Shown here in pieces: positions 39,109-49,300 of a DNA stretch of 64,000 nucleotides. The stretch comes from JAJFFW01 sp965263375 (GTDB lineage: Bacteria; Pseudomonadota; Alphaproteobacteria; Caulobacterales; Parvularculaceae): contig OZ253669.1 of the NCBI GenBank assembly GCA_965263375.1, forward strand, positions 2,666,001 through 2,730,000. Reading direction: 5' to 3'. How positions within the stretch are numbered: position 1 is the first letter of the stretch; each line of letters begins with the position of its first letter. The notes under the pieces were generated by a model. It had not been told where the DNA came from, made no database searches, and saw nothing but the letters and a program-made list of their open reading frames with translations. Position numbers and translations under genes: made by a program.

Positions 39109-42100
39109 TTAGAGCAGCTCGTCACATGCGCCATAACCGCCACCTGTTGGCGTTTGAATACTGATACGGTCGCCATCCTGAACGATCGTATGGGCGCAGC
39201 CGCTTAACTCTTCAATGCTTCCATCCATTCGTTCAATCCAGTTGCGACCCCTCCGCCCTTTTTCACCACCATCAAGTCCAAAGGGTGCAACAGCTCTGTG
39301 TCCCGATAAAATGGAGCATTCCATGGTTTCCCGAAAACGGATTGTGCGAGTGATTCCATCGCCGGCATTCCATCTGCCGCGACCGCCGGAACCTCGGTCT
39401 ATTTCGAACTTGTCAAGAATGACCGGATAGCGATGTTCAAGAATTTCCGGATCTGTCATTCGGGTGTTCGTCATATGCGTATGAACGGCGGCGGCGCCGT
39501 TAAAACCCGGCCCGGCAGGCGCGCCTGAACAAATCGTTTCGTAATACTGATACTGATCATTGCCGAACGTCAAGTTATTCATCGTTCCTTGGCTCGCCCC
39601 TAATGCATGCAATGCTGCAAATAGCACATTGGTGACAGCTTGACTTGTTTCAACATTGCCAGCGACGACGGCCGCTGGAAATTTCGGATTTAACATCGAC
39701 CCTTCCGGAATGATCATATCAAGCGGCTTCATGCACCCAGCATTGAGCGGTATGTCATCATCCACAAGGCATCGAAACACATATAAAACCGCCGCATGAG
39801 TGATGGCGCAGGGGGCGTTGAAATTATTCGTGAGCTGAGGGCTTGTACCGGAAAAGTCAATGATTGCACGTCCAGTGGTTTTGTCGGTTTTCACCGCCAC
39901 CTGAATAACGGCGCCGAAATCGAGCTCGAATTTGAAAGAGCCGTCCTCAATATTTGCTATCACCCGACGAACGGCTTTTTCGGCGCTTTGTTGAATATAG
40001 CCCATATAGGCGTGCACAGTCTCAAGCCCGTAATTCTTGACCAGCTTTTTCAATTCAGCGGCGCCCGTAGCATTCGCTGCGACTTGCGCCATCAGATCGG
40101 CGATATTTTGATCGATATTGCGCGCAGGATAAGGGCCGGCGCTAAAAGCTTTTGTCATACGATCGATCATGAAAACGCTATTCTCGACGAGTTTGATATT
40201 GTCGAGGATCACGCCCTCTTCATATATTGTTTTGCCGCGCGGCGACATCGACCCCGGCGAAATGCCGCCGACATCTTCGTGATGCGCACGCGAAGCGACG
40301 TAGAATATGATTTCGTCCGTGTGGTCATCAAATACCGGTGAAACGACCGTAATATCCGGAAGGTGTGAGCCGCCATTAAACGGATTGTTTTGAACAAATA
40401 CGTCGCCTGGATTGATTTTTTGGTTGCTATCGATAATCACCTTAACGCTCGAATCCATTGATCCGAGATGAACCGGAACATGTGGGGCATTGGCGACAAG
40501 ATTGCCGTCTTGGTCGAAAATCGCACAAGAAAAATCGAGCCGCTCTTTTACATTGACCGACTGCGACGTATTGCGAAGGACAATGCCCATCTGTTCAGCG
40601 ATCGACATGTATAGGTTATTAAAAATTTCAAGCGTAACCGGGTCACAAGTAGACGCGACCGCGGTTGTAGCGCTTTTTGCGGTTGCATGATCGAGAATAA
40701 GGTGTCCGAACTTATTAATCGCCCCGGTCCAACCGGGTTCAATGACAATTGTGCCCGTTGGTTCAACAATAATTGCGGGACCATATATTTCGTGGCCATA
40801 CGCTAAGTCGCTCACATCATAGATGGGCGTGGAAAGCCAGTTGCCAGCTTTGTAAATCCGCCTGATCGCCATGGGTGATGGAACATCGCCATCAGCAACC
40901 TCCGCAGGGAATTCCTCATACCCTACGGAAGTTTCTTCCGTTTCCACCGTGAGCGTATCAAGCAGAATAGCTTTATCGGCGGCAAACCCAAACTGACGCT
41001 TATGGGCGGTTTCAAACGCTTTCCGCATTGTTTCTATATCGGCGACAGGAACTTTAATTGTCGTGTCTGTTCCTTTATACCGCATCAGGGCCGAGGCTCG
41101 GTGCGTAAGCGCCGCCCCCTTAATCCCTTGTTCTTTAAGGTCGTTTCTGTTCAACGTCTCGAGACGGATGATTGTGTTTTCCATTTCTGAAATGAGCTCG
41201 TCGCTGAGAATAGCATCCACAACGCTTTGACGCTCTTTTTGAACATTTGCAAGACCCATTCCGTATGCCGATAGCACGCCGGAAAATGGATGTAGCAAGA
41301 TTTTCGTTATTCCCAATCGTTCAGCCACAAGACAAGCATGCTGACCGCCGGCCCCGCCAAAGCAATTCATCATGTAATCTTTGACGTCATACCCTCGGGA
41401 AACAGAAATCTTTTTGATCGCTTGAGCCATATGCTCAACAGCGATTTCTAAGTACCCCTCCGCAACGTCTTCGGCGGACCGGCCATCTCCGACCTGCGCG
41501 GCGATTTCTTCAAACCCTGCATGTACAGCGGACTGGTCAAGTGGGAGATTTTGGTCCGGACCAAAAATTTGTGGAAAAAATTCAGGCTGCAACTTACCAA
41601 GACACACATTGATGTCTGTAACGGCAAGTTGGCCATTGCGCCGGTAACAAATTGGCCCGGGATTAGCGCCGGCGGAATCCGGCCCTACTCTAAAGCGCCC
41701 ATCATCGAATTTCAAAAGAGAACCACCACCCGCAGCCACTGTATGGATATACATCATCGGAACGCGCATACGCACGCCGGCAACTTCGGTCTCATAAGCC
41801 TTTTCGAATTCGCCGGCATAATGAGAAACGTCTGTAGACGTTCCGCCCATATCAAAGCCAATGACTTTATCGCATCCAGCCAGTTTCGCCGTATGTACGC
41901 AGCCAACAATTCCGCCCGCAGGCCCCGACAGTATAGCGTCCCGACCGCGAAACTTACTGGCGTCTATCAAGCCGCCCGATGACTGCATAAACAACAACTG
42001 CCCTGGCGCTTGTTCATGACCCATCGCATCGGAAATCTTGTCGACGTAGCGGCGTAAAATCGGTGTTAGATAGGCATCGACAATCGTCGTTTCGCCCCTT

Positions 42101-42735
42101 GATACAAGTTTTGGGAGCGGGCTTACGTCATGGCTGGCGGAAATTTGCGTGAACCCAATCTCCTCAGCGATCCGGGTCAGCGCACGTTCGTGCTGGGGAT
42201 ATTTGAAGGCATGCATCAGCACGATGGCGATTGATCGATACCCATCGTCAAACGCCTTTTGAAAAGCCACCTTTGATTTGTCACAGCATAGCGGCGTTTC
42301 CACTTCGCCCATCTCGAGAATGCGCTCTTCGATTTCAATGACGTCGCCATATAGTAACGCAGGTTTTCGAATATCGAGCGCGAACGTGTCAGGACGCGCC
42401 TGATAACCAATCTCTATCGCATCACGGAACCCGCGCGTTATCGCGAGTACGGTGTCATCGCCTTTTCTTTCCAACAACGCATTCGTGGCGACGGTAGTGC
42501 CCATCTTAATAGCGGCCACGTCGGACAGCGGAATATGCGCCTTCTTATCTAGGCCCAAAAAACTGCGGATCCCGTGCAACGCCGCATCGTCATAGGCTTC
42601 CGGATTTTCCGACAGCAATTTCTTGGTCAGAAGTTCTCCCTGGGGGGATTTGGCAACAACATCGGTGAAGGTGCCGCCGCGATCGATCCAGAATTCCCAT
42701 TTGTTGTCTGTTTTATCGCTAGTATTGGCGCTCAT
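39109..42735 (-). CDS. 5-oxoprolinase / hydantoinase (fused A and B subunits)
   Basis: A 1208-residue protein with both halves of the oxoprolinase family. The HyuA-like half (about 1-700) starts with WEFWIDRGGTFTDVVAKSPQ and has the ATP-binding FDMGGTSTDVSHY and SGPAGGIVG motifs. The HyuB-like half (about 710-1208) has NAPHVPVHLGSMDSSVK and NPFNGGSHLPD. The family opens cyclic amides such as 5-oxo-L-proline or hydantoins using ATP. The fused form is typical of 5-oxoprolinases, so that activity is likely but not certain. The DNA-binding regulator gene follows. Confidence 0.88.
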   Translation of the reverse strand: MSANTSDKTDNKWEFWIDRGGTFTDVVAKSPQGELLTKKLLSENPEAYDDAALHGIRSFLGLDKKAHIPLSDVAAIKMGTTVATNALLERKGDDTVLAITRGFRDAIEIGYQARPDTFALDIRKPALLYGDVIEIEERILEMGEVETPLCCDKSKVAFQKAFDDGYRSIAIVLMHAFKYPQHERALTRIAEEIGFTQISASHDVSPLPKLVSRGETTIVDAYLTPILRRYVDKISDAMGHEQAPGQLLFMQSSGGLIDASKFRGRDAILSGPAGGIVGCVHTAKLAGCDKVIGFDMGGTSTDVSHYAGEFEKAYETEVAGVRMRVPMMYIHTVAAGGGSLLKFDDGRFRVGPDSAGANPGPICYRRNGQLAVTDINVCLGKLQPEFFPQIFGPDQNLPLDQSAVHAGFEEIAAQVGDGRSAEDVAEGYLEIAVEHMAQAIKKISVSRGYDVKDYMMNCFGGAGGQHACLVAERLGITKILLHPFSGVLSAYGMGLANVQKERQSVVDAILSDELISEMENTIIRLETLNRNDLKEQGIKGAALTHRASALMRYKGTDTTIKVPVADIETMRKAFETAHKRQFGFAADKAILLDTLTVETEETSVGYEEFPAEVADGDVPSPMAIRRIYKAGNWLSTPIYDVSDLAYGHEIYGPAIIVEPTGTIVIEPGWTGAINKFGHLILDHATAKSATTAVASTCDPVTLEIFNNLYMSIAEQMGIVLRNTSQSVNVKERLDFSCAIFDQDGNLVANAPHVPVHLGSMDSSVKVIIDSNQKINPGDVFVQNNPFNGGSHLPDITVVSPVFDDHTDEIIFYVASRAHHEDVGGISPGSMSPRGKTIYEEGVILDNIKLVENSVFMIDRMTKAFSAGPYPARNIDQNIADLMAQVAANATGAAELKKLVKNYGLETVHAYMGYIQQSAEKAVRRVIANIEDGSFKFELDFGAVIQVAVKTDKTTGRAIIDFSGTSPQLTNNFNAPCAITHAAVLYVFRCLVDDDIPLNAGCMKPLDMIIPEGSMLNPKFPAAVVAGNVETSQAVTNVLFAALHALGASQGTMNNLTFGNDQYQYYETICSGAPAGPGFNGAAAVHTHMTNTRMTDPEILEHRYPVILDKFEIDRGSGGRGRWNAGDGITRTIRFRETMECSILSGHRAVAPFGLDGGEKGRRGRNWIERMDGSIEELSGCAHTIVQDGDRISIQTPTGGGYGACDELL

Positions 42736-42960
42736 TAGCGTTATCTCACGTTACTTAGCATGGCGTTTTGATAATATCTTGATATAACATTGATATCATA
42801 CTGACATTTTGTCAACGTAAGTTGGCAATTAAATACGCACTTTTAAGGAACTCTCCTCTCTGGTTATTGCGTTTGGCAGTTGAATGTTGTTTCTTTCTTG
42901 GTGTCGCAGATCCAAGCGCTGTATGTCTAGGGCTTAATCCGCGGTACACAGAATTTAAAC
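42736..42960 (-). promoter_or_regulatory. Oxoprolinase promoter region with operator-like palindromes
   Basis: About 70-85 bp before the start codon lies the twin element ttttgtcaacgtaa (42807-42820). Between it and the gene are the short palindromes TTGATATCAA-like (about 42790-42799) and TGACAaaaTGTCA (about 42802-42814). A regulator could bind here. No gene is seen in this stretch. Confidence 0.45.
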
Positions 42961-43206
42961 TTGCATCTGTCGTTGAATAAGTCTGGCGGTTATAATATCT
43001 ATCCAAAAGAATTCGGCACAGCGGTTGTCTTACCTTCCGGCCTCCGTCCAAACATGAGCGCAAACCTACAATCAGCCTTGAGAGAAAAATTAGCCAACTA
43101 TAAAATTCCAAAGGCATTTATAAACGCAAAGGATTTTCCCTTTTTACCATCAGGGAAAGCAGACCATGCGGCCTTGGCTCAACAGGCGAAACAATTACTC
43201 AAATAG
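42961..43206 (+). pseudogene. Remnant of an acyl-CoA synthetase (AMP-binding C-terminal domain)
   Basis: An 81-codon frame starts with KSGGYNIYPKE, the A8 core of AMP-forming acyl-CoA synthetases, and ends with LREKLANYKIPKAFINAKDF and FLPSGKADHAALAQQ, the A10 lysine region. The stretch normally between (EVLYQHPAVAEAAVVG-type) is missing, so this is an internally deleted scrap. No N-terminal domain is nearby. Confidence 0.7.
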
Positions 43207-43261
43207 CAAGAGATATCGATTGCCCTTTTGCAACATCGCTTGTTTACCTCTTCATTAAATA

Positions 43262-43290
43262 TTAGCACTTGCTAATTTAGAAATATCTAA
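43262..43290 (+). promoter_or_regulatory. Tandem palindromes, probable operator of the ArsR-family regulator
   Basis: Two adjacent palindromes, TTAGCacttGCTAA (43262-43275) and TTAGAaataTCTAA (43277-43290), lie 13-42 bp before the regulator start. They overlap the likely promoter, as expected for an autoregulated BigR/SqrR-type repressor. Confidence 0.6.
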
Positions 43291-43303
43291 TATACAATGA
43301 AGC

Positions 43304-43627
43304 ATGTTTGATGCTGACCAGTTTGAACCGAAGAAATTCGCCGAAAAAGCCGCCAAGGCGGCTAACTTATTGCGCCTACTGTCCAACGAAAAACGCTTGA
43401 TGATTATGTGCCGATTGGCGACCGGAGAGCGCAGCGTACAAAATTTAGCCGTGGAGATAGACCTTTCTCAGTCTGCTTTGTCGCAACATCTTGCCCGACT
43501 TAGACAGGACGGCCTCGTCCAAACTCGCCGCGAGAGTCAGTCTATTTATTACTCAATTCGCGATCCTGCCGCCGTCGAAGTGATCAAGACACTTGTTTCA
43601 ATTTATTGCCCGGAAATGTTAAAATGA
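43304..43627 (+). CDS. ArsR-family persulfide-sensing regulator (BigR/SqrR-like)
   Basis: A 107-residue winged-helix repressor with the core LSNEKRLMIMCRLATGERSV and recognition helix LSQSALSQHLARLRQDGLV. Two cysteines, Cys36 and Cys102, are 66 residues apart, the same spacing as the redox pair of BigR and SqrR, which bind persulfide and release DNA. This, the tandem palindromes upstream and the rhodanese partner all point to sulfide/persulfide sensing. Its stop codon overlaps the next start (ATGA). The inducing signal is inferred, not shown. Confidence 0.85.
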   Translation: MFDADQFEPKKFAEKAAKAANLLRLLSNEKRLMIMCRLATGERSVQNLAVEIDLSQSALSQHLARLRQDGLVQTRRESQSIYYSIRDPAAVEVIKTLVSIYCPEMLK

Positions 43628-44160
43628 CAGAACTTAAAAATATCGACGTACACAGCACAGAAAAAATGCTCGCAAATGATGAGATAATATTGATCGATAT
43701 TCGCGAAAAAGATGAATATGCGCGCGAGCACATTAAGGGCGCCATTTCCCTGCCGCTCTCGCAATTAAAGGGCGCAAAGGTCGAGCTGCACCCAAAACAA
43801 GCAGCGGTTTTTCATTGCCGGTCAGGCGCACGTACAAAGAGTAATTGTAGAAAACTCGCCCCAATAGTTGATGGTGAAGCATATATAATGGATGGCGGCC
43901 TGGAAGCCTGGAAGAAAATGGGGTTCCCGGTTGTGTCCGATAAATCAGCGCCAATCGAAATTATGCGGCAAGTTCAAATCACAGCGGGAGCGTTGGTACT
44001 AATCGGCCTCCTTCTTGGGACGTTTGTACATATAAATTTTCTAGCGCTCTCCGCTTTCATTGGCGCGGGGCTTGTTTTTGCTGGCGTCAGCGGTTGGTGC
44101 GGCATGGCGGCCTTACTTGGCGCAATGCCGTGGAACCGAGAAGCAGCAATTCAAAAATAA
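43624..44160 (+). CDS. Membrane-bound rhodanese (YgaP-like, rhodanese-DUF2892)
   Basis: A 178-residue protein from the ATG at 43624, overlapping the regulator's stop by four bases. The N-terminal rhodanese domain (about 5-110) has the active-site loop HCRSGART with Cys65. Two hydrophobic helices follow (about 125-170) with SGWCGMAALLGAMPW, the DUF2892 signature. It should transfer sulfane sulfur at the inner membrane, probably to detoxify persulfide. It completes a regulator-rhodanese pair typical of sulfide stress operons. Confidence 0.87.
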   Translation: MTELKNIDVHSTEKMLANDEIILIDIREKDEYAREHIKGAISLPLSQLKGAKVELHPKQAAVFHCRSGARTKSNCRKLAPIVDGEAYIMDGGLEAWKKMGFPVVSDKSAPIEIMRQVQITAGALVLIGLLLGTFVHINFLALSAFIGAGLVFAGVSGWCGMAALLGAMPWNREAAIQK

Positions 44161-44231
44161 TGGGACTAACCGCGTACATCATTATCGCTTCTTCGGCTAG
44201 CGGTGTAATAATTGGCTTGCTTCCCGGATGA
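44160..44231 (+). pseudogene. Possible truncated third gene of the rhodanese operon
   Basis: An ATG overlapping the rhodanese stop (TAATG) starts a 23-codon hydrophobic frame, MGLTAYIIIASSASGVIIG and a few more residues, then stops. BigR-type operons often continue with a TauE/SafE-like sulfur exporter whose N-terminus is similarly hydrophobic. It could be a remnant or a chance frame. Confidence 0.3.
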
Positions 44232-44260
44232 TTTTAGAAAATGAAGTCGCGAGCAAAAGC

Positions 44261-44728
44261 TCAAGAAGCGCCGGGCAAACGCGCCGTAATAACATAATCA
44301 AGAATTTGCCCCACTTGTTCCGGTCTTTCCGCTACAGCTAGCGCGGCGCCATCAACCTCCTTCAGCGCGTGGCCAAATTCTTCTGGATGAAGGACAATAT
44401 AAGGCTTGCCTAAAGCCGCCGCGTATCCAGCATCAAAAGCAGCATTCCACTGGCGGTATTTCTCTCCAAAACGAACGACGACCACATCGGCATCTTCAAT
44501 GAGCGTCCTTGTACGGATAGCATTCACCTGGGCGCCTTTGCGGTCATACCAGAACTTATCTTCTTCCGCACCAAGGATTTTTACACCGCAATCATCAGAC
44601 GCTTCATGATTCGTTACAGGCGATGTAAACTCGATGGGCAAATCAGCAGATTTTGCATAAGCCTCAATCTGTTCGCGCCAATCAGTGTGAATTTCGCCGG
44701 AAAGATAAACATTCCATATTTTCGCCAT
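44261..44728 (-). CDS. YtoQ family protein
   Basis: About 155 residues from the ATG at 44728. The start MAKIWNVYLSGEIHTDWREQ and the later GEKYRQWNAAFDAGYAAALG are typical of YtoQ, a family related to nucleoside 2-deoxyribosyltransferases. The function is not established. No signal peptide is seen and it is probably a soluble cytoplasmic protein. It has no close partner. Confidence 0.85.
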   Translation of the reverse strand: MAKIWNVYLSGEIHTDWREQIEAYAKSADLPIEFTSPVTNHEASDDCGVKILGAEEDKFWYDRKGAQVNAIRTRTLIEDADVVVVRFGEKYRQWNAAFDAGYAAALGKPYIVLHPEEFGHALKEVDGAALAVAERPEQVGQILDYVITARLPGAS

Positions 44729-44877
44729 CACGAATGCTCCATAATCATCTGTGACGACTTCTTACCAGGCTATCTTATGGGGGGAAAGCCCTTGAAGCGT
44801 CATTTGACGGCGCCCTGAAGCAAGCCAGCATTTACCCATTGCGCGCTTACCCCCAATAAACACTGATCAATCCTAGT

Positions 44878-46161
44878 CTATGAATTTGTCACGGCCTCCG
44901 CGATCGCTTTCGGAACGAACTCACGCAAACGCGGATCAAAAACTTGAGGCATAATGGAGCTTGGCCCGAAAGAAAAAGTTTCACCGCCATAAGCGTCCGC
45001 AAGTTCTTCAACCATCTCCATACGCCCCACTTGCGCGATTGACTTAGCCGCCGCAATCATCATGGGTCGCGTAATCTCACGCGCACCAGCATCAAAAGCG
45101 CCGCGAAACATATACGGAAAACACAAGACGTTGTTGACTTGGTTGGGAAGATCCGAGCGCCCTGTGCCAACAATAGCCTCTGGCGCTACAGCATAGGCAT
45201 GATCGGGCCATATCTCCGGGTCCGGATTAGCGAGCGCCAAAATAACCGGGCGCTTCGTCATCTGTTTCACCCATTCGGGATCAAGCAAGCCGCCCCTTGA
45301 AAGTCCAAGGAAAACATCCGCCCCCTTTAGGGCTTGCTCAAGATTCCGCGCTTTTGTACGAACCGCCACCGTTTCCTTCGCAGAGGTCATCCGTTCACGG
45401 CGGCCTTTATAAATCACACCCGCCTGATCTAGAACGATAACGTTTTCGCGCGCCAGCCCCATTTCAAATAACAGGTTCAATGTTGCGATCGCCGCGGCCC
45501 CTGCGCCAGAGCAAACTAGCTTCACATCTTTCAAGCGGCGGTCCGTTAAAAATAAGGCGTTTTCCAAAGCCGCCGCAATACAAATCGCCGTGCCATGCTG
45601 ATCATCATGGAAGACAGGAATATTCATTTCCCGGCGGCAAATTTCTTCAACCAAAAAACAATCGGGCGCTTTAATGTCTTCTAGATTGATACCGCCAAAA
45701 GACGGTTCTAATTTTATAATCGTCTCTGCCAGCTTTTCCGGATGCGTTTCATTGATTTCTAAGTCGATAGCGTCGATTTCAGCAAAGCGTTTAAACAAAA
45801 CCGCCTTCCCTTCCATCACCGGCTTGGCGGCCAAGGGGCCAATATCGCCAAGGCCAAGCACCGCTGTACCATTGGTGACAACCGCCACTAGATTTGACCG
45901 CGCCGTTAGTTCCGCCGCCTGGTCAGGATTGGTTGCAATCGCGCGGCATGCCGCAGCGACACCGGGAGAGTAAGCAAGAGACAGCTCATGTTGGGTTTCC
46001 AGTGGCTTGGTCGCCGTAATGGCGATTTTGCCCGCAGGTTGACGGCGATGATAGTCCATCGCCTCGTCATTGAGTGCGCGGTCGTGCGGCGCCGGTGCAT
46101 CGGCGAAAAACTGCTTATAGGGGCGCAATTTACGGCGCCGGCCAAAAAACCTAGTTAACAT
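44878..46161 (-). CDS. maeB: NADP-type malic enzyme without phosphotransacetylase-like domain
   Basis: It decarboxylates malate to pyruvate with reduction of NAD(P). The ATG at 46161 gives about 427 residues. SLAYSPGVA holds the catalytic Tyr, GKAVLFKRF the catalytic Lys, and DDQHGTAICIAA the metal-binding Asp pair; CSGAGAAAIATLNLL is the nucleotide loop. The usual proteobacterial MaeB is about 760 residues with a C-terminal PTA-like domain; here the protein ends after the malic domain, so it is the short form. It is next to pyruvate carboxylase on the same strand, which would work in the opposite direction. Confidence 0.9.
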   Translation of the reverse strand: MLTRFFGRRRKLRPYKQFFADAPAPHDRALNDEAMDYHRRQPAGKIAITATKPLETQHELSLAYSPGVAAACRAIATNPDQAAELTARSNLVAVVTNGTAVLGLGDIGPLAAKPVMEGKAVLFKRFAEIDAIDLEINETHPEKLAETIIKLEPSFGGINLEDIKAPDCFLVEEICRREMNIPVFHDDQHGTAICIAAALENALFLTDRRLKDVKLVCSGAGAAAIATLNLLFEMGLARENVIVLDQAGVIYKGRRERMTSAKETVAVRTKARNLEQALKGADVFLGLSRGGLLDPEWVKQMTKRPVILALANPDPEIWPDHAYAVAPEAIVGTGRSDLPNQVNNVLCFPYMFRGAFDAGAREITRPMMIAAAKSIAQVGRMEMVEELADAYGGETFSFGPSSIMPQVFDPRLREFVPKAIAEAVTNS

Positions 46162-46367
46162 GAAATGCCCCAACCCTAATCATTCTTAGCGACATGTATT
46201 CCTATGGGTTTATAGGAAATTGTCGTGACAGTGATGTAAACGCACAAAAGCGAGTTGCTTCAACGCCCTCCCTAACACGGAGGCAAAAAAACCCACATCA
46301 GTGATTTTACGTATATAAGATCGATAGATATTAGGTGTGGGTTAAACTCAACCCATAGTATGTTGAT

Positions 46368-49300
46368 TTACTTTAACGCAGCGACCAAGTCTTTTGTATC
46401 GACCTGCATGCCGACGCTAACCGGTATGCGTTCGACCGTTCCATCAGCTTCAGCGGAGATTTTCACCTCCATTTTCATCGCTTCAAGTGTAGCAACAGTG
46501 TCGCCCGCCTTCACGGCCTCACCTATGGCGACACGAATCTCCGTCACAACGCCTGGCATTGGCGCGCCGATTTGTTTCGGATCATCGCCAAGGGCTTTTT
46601 CGCGGTCCTGTAATAAATCTTCCCGTGACTTGTCACGCACACGAATCACACGCGGCTGGCCATTTAGGGCGAAAAATACTTTAACGCCGCCCTCTTCATC
46701 AGGTTCCGATATGGACTGACACTGGATAACAAGTGTTTTGCCAGGATCAATATCAACTGAAATTTCTCTCCCCACCGGAAGACCGTAAAAATATTCATCC
46801 GTTGGCAGAACGCTTGTATCGCCAAATTCGCTTCTAAACTTAAAGAAGTCAGAAAACACTTTTGGATAAAGAAGATGCGATGCCAGGTCATTTTCGCTTA
46901 TCTCGCCGCCCAGCGTTTCGGAAATTTTTTCCTGCTCTGCCTCAAGATCAATCGCGGACATTAAAGCGCCAGGCCGCTCACTAATAGGTGTTTCCCCTTT
47001 TAAGACCTTCTGTTGAAGATCTTTCGGGAACCCGCCATAAGGTTGACCAAGATCCCCCATAAAGAATGAAACAACTGAATCAGGGAATGAAATCTCTTTC
47101 TTTGGATCTTTGATATCCTCAGGCGTATAGCCGCCAGCGACCATTGAAAGCGCCATATCACCCACAACTTTAGAGCTTGGGGTCACCTTTACAATATCAC
47201 CGAATAGTTCGTTGACAGCGGCATACGCTTCCGCAACCTCATGCCAACGCTCCCCTTCAATCCCTAAAGAACGCGCTTGCTCCCTTAAATTCGTGAACTG
47301 ACCGCCAGGCATTGCGTGAAGATAAACTTCAGACGCGCCAGAACGCACATCGCTTTCAAAAGCTGCATAAAGATCACGCACAGCCTCCCAATAAAATGAC
47401 ATCTCGCGTATGGATTTGTCATCAAGACCTGGGTCTCGCGGCCCGCCTTTTAAGGCCTGCACAATTGAGCCAAGAGGCGGCTGAGAGGTCAGACCGCTTA
47501 GCGCATCCATCGCCGCATCCGCCGCATCAACCCCTGCATCGATCGCCGCCAACACTGAACCTGCCGATGCGCCGCTGGTGTCATGGGTATGAAAATGTAT
47601 GGGAAGCTTCGTCTCTTCACGAAGGGCTTTCACCAATGCGCTCACAGCACGCGGTTTACACACCCCAGCCATATCTTTAATGGCGATCATATGGGCGCCA
47701 TGCGCCTCAAGCTTTTTGGCGAGATCGACGTAATAATCCAGCGTAAATTTCGTTTCCGACGGATTCGTTAGATCCCCCGTATAGCAAACCGTCGCTTCAC
47801 AAAGGGCGCCGCTTTTTAACACCGCATCCATCGCAATATACATATTGTCCGCCCAATTAAGCGAATCAAAAACGCGATAGATGTCCATGCCTGTGTCCGT
47901 TGCACGCTCAACGAAATATTCAACGACATTATCTGGGTAATTCGTATACCCCACCGCATTGGATGCCCGCAGCAACATTTGCAAAGGAATATTTGGCGTC
48001 GCTTCGCGAATTTGCTCAAGCCGCCGCCATGGGTCCTCGTTAAGAAACCGCATAGCGACATCAAAAGTCGCCCCGCCCCAGCATTCCAGCGATAATAATT
48101 CCGGCAAATTGCGCGCATAATGGGGCGCCGCTAACACCATATCATAAGACCGCATGCGCGTTGCCAGCAATGATTGGTGTGCGTCCCGCATGGTTGTATC
48201 GGTTAAGAAGACTTTTTCCTCATTGCGAAGCCATTGTGCAAACCCTTCCGGACCAAGAGATTTTAGCTTATCACGCAAACCCTGTGGGATCGGGGCGCCG
48301 CTGACATCCGGCAACACAGGATCAACATGCCGCGCCGGCTCTGGCCGCCCAGCAACTTGCGGATTTCCATTGACATTGACGTCCGCGATAAAACTCAACA
48401 GCTTTGTCGCCCGGTCCCGCCGCTTTGGAAAATCAAATAGCTCAGGGGTGTTATCGATAAACCGCGTCGTGTAATCATCAGCGCGAAATTTTGGATGATT
48501 GATAAGATTATCCAGGAAAGTCAAATTCGTCGCCACACCGCGGATCCGAAATTCCCGCAACGCGCGCGACATGCGATTGATCGCTTCATCCGGCATCGGC
48601 GCCCAGGCCGTCACTTTTTCAAGCAACGAATCATAAAACCGTGTCACTTGCGCGCCAGCATATGCGGTGCCGCCGTCAAGACGTATGCCAAACCCGGTTG
48701 CGCCGCGATAAGCAAGGATCCGCCCGTAATCAGGAATAAAGTTTTCTTCAGGATTTTCTGTCGTCACCCGGCACTGTAAAGCATAACCGTTAAGGCGAAT
48801 ATCGCCCTGCTCTGGCACACCTGTCTCAACTGATCCAATTTTGTAGCCTTCAGCAATTTTAAGCTGGGCCTTAACAATGTCGATGCCAGTGACAACCTCC
48901 GTGACCGTATGCTCGACTTGGACGCGGGGGTTTACCTCAATAAAATAAAACTCATGGCTGTCTGCGTCCATCAAGAACTCGACCGTGCCCGCATTATTAT
49001 AACCAACAGCGCGCCCCAGTTTTACAGCCGCCGCACAAAGCGCTTCACGCTGTTCGTCATTTAAGTAAGCCGCTGGCGCACGCTCAACAACCTTTTGGTG
49101 GCGTCTTTGTACGGAGCAATCCCGTTCAAACAGATGCACAAGCCCGCCATGTTTGTCACCGATAAGTTGCACTTCGACATGGCGGGCGCGGGCGACAAAT
49201 TTTTCAAGATAAACATCATCCTTGCCAAAGGCGGCGCGCGCCTCGTTGCGGCCCGTTTCAACGGCAGCGAGCAAGTCTTCTTCCTTCTCGACCACGCGCA

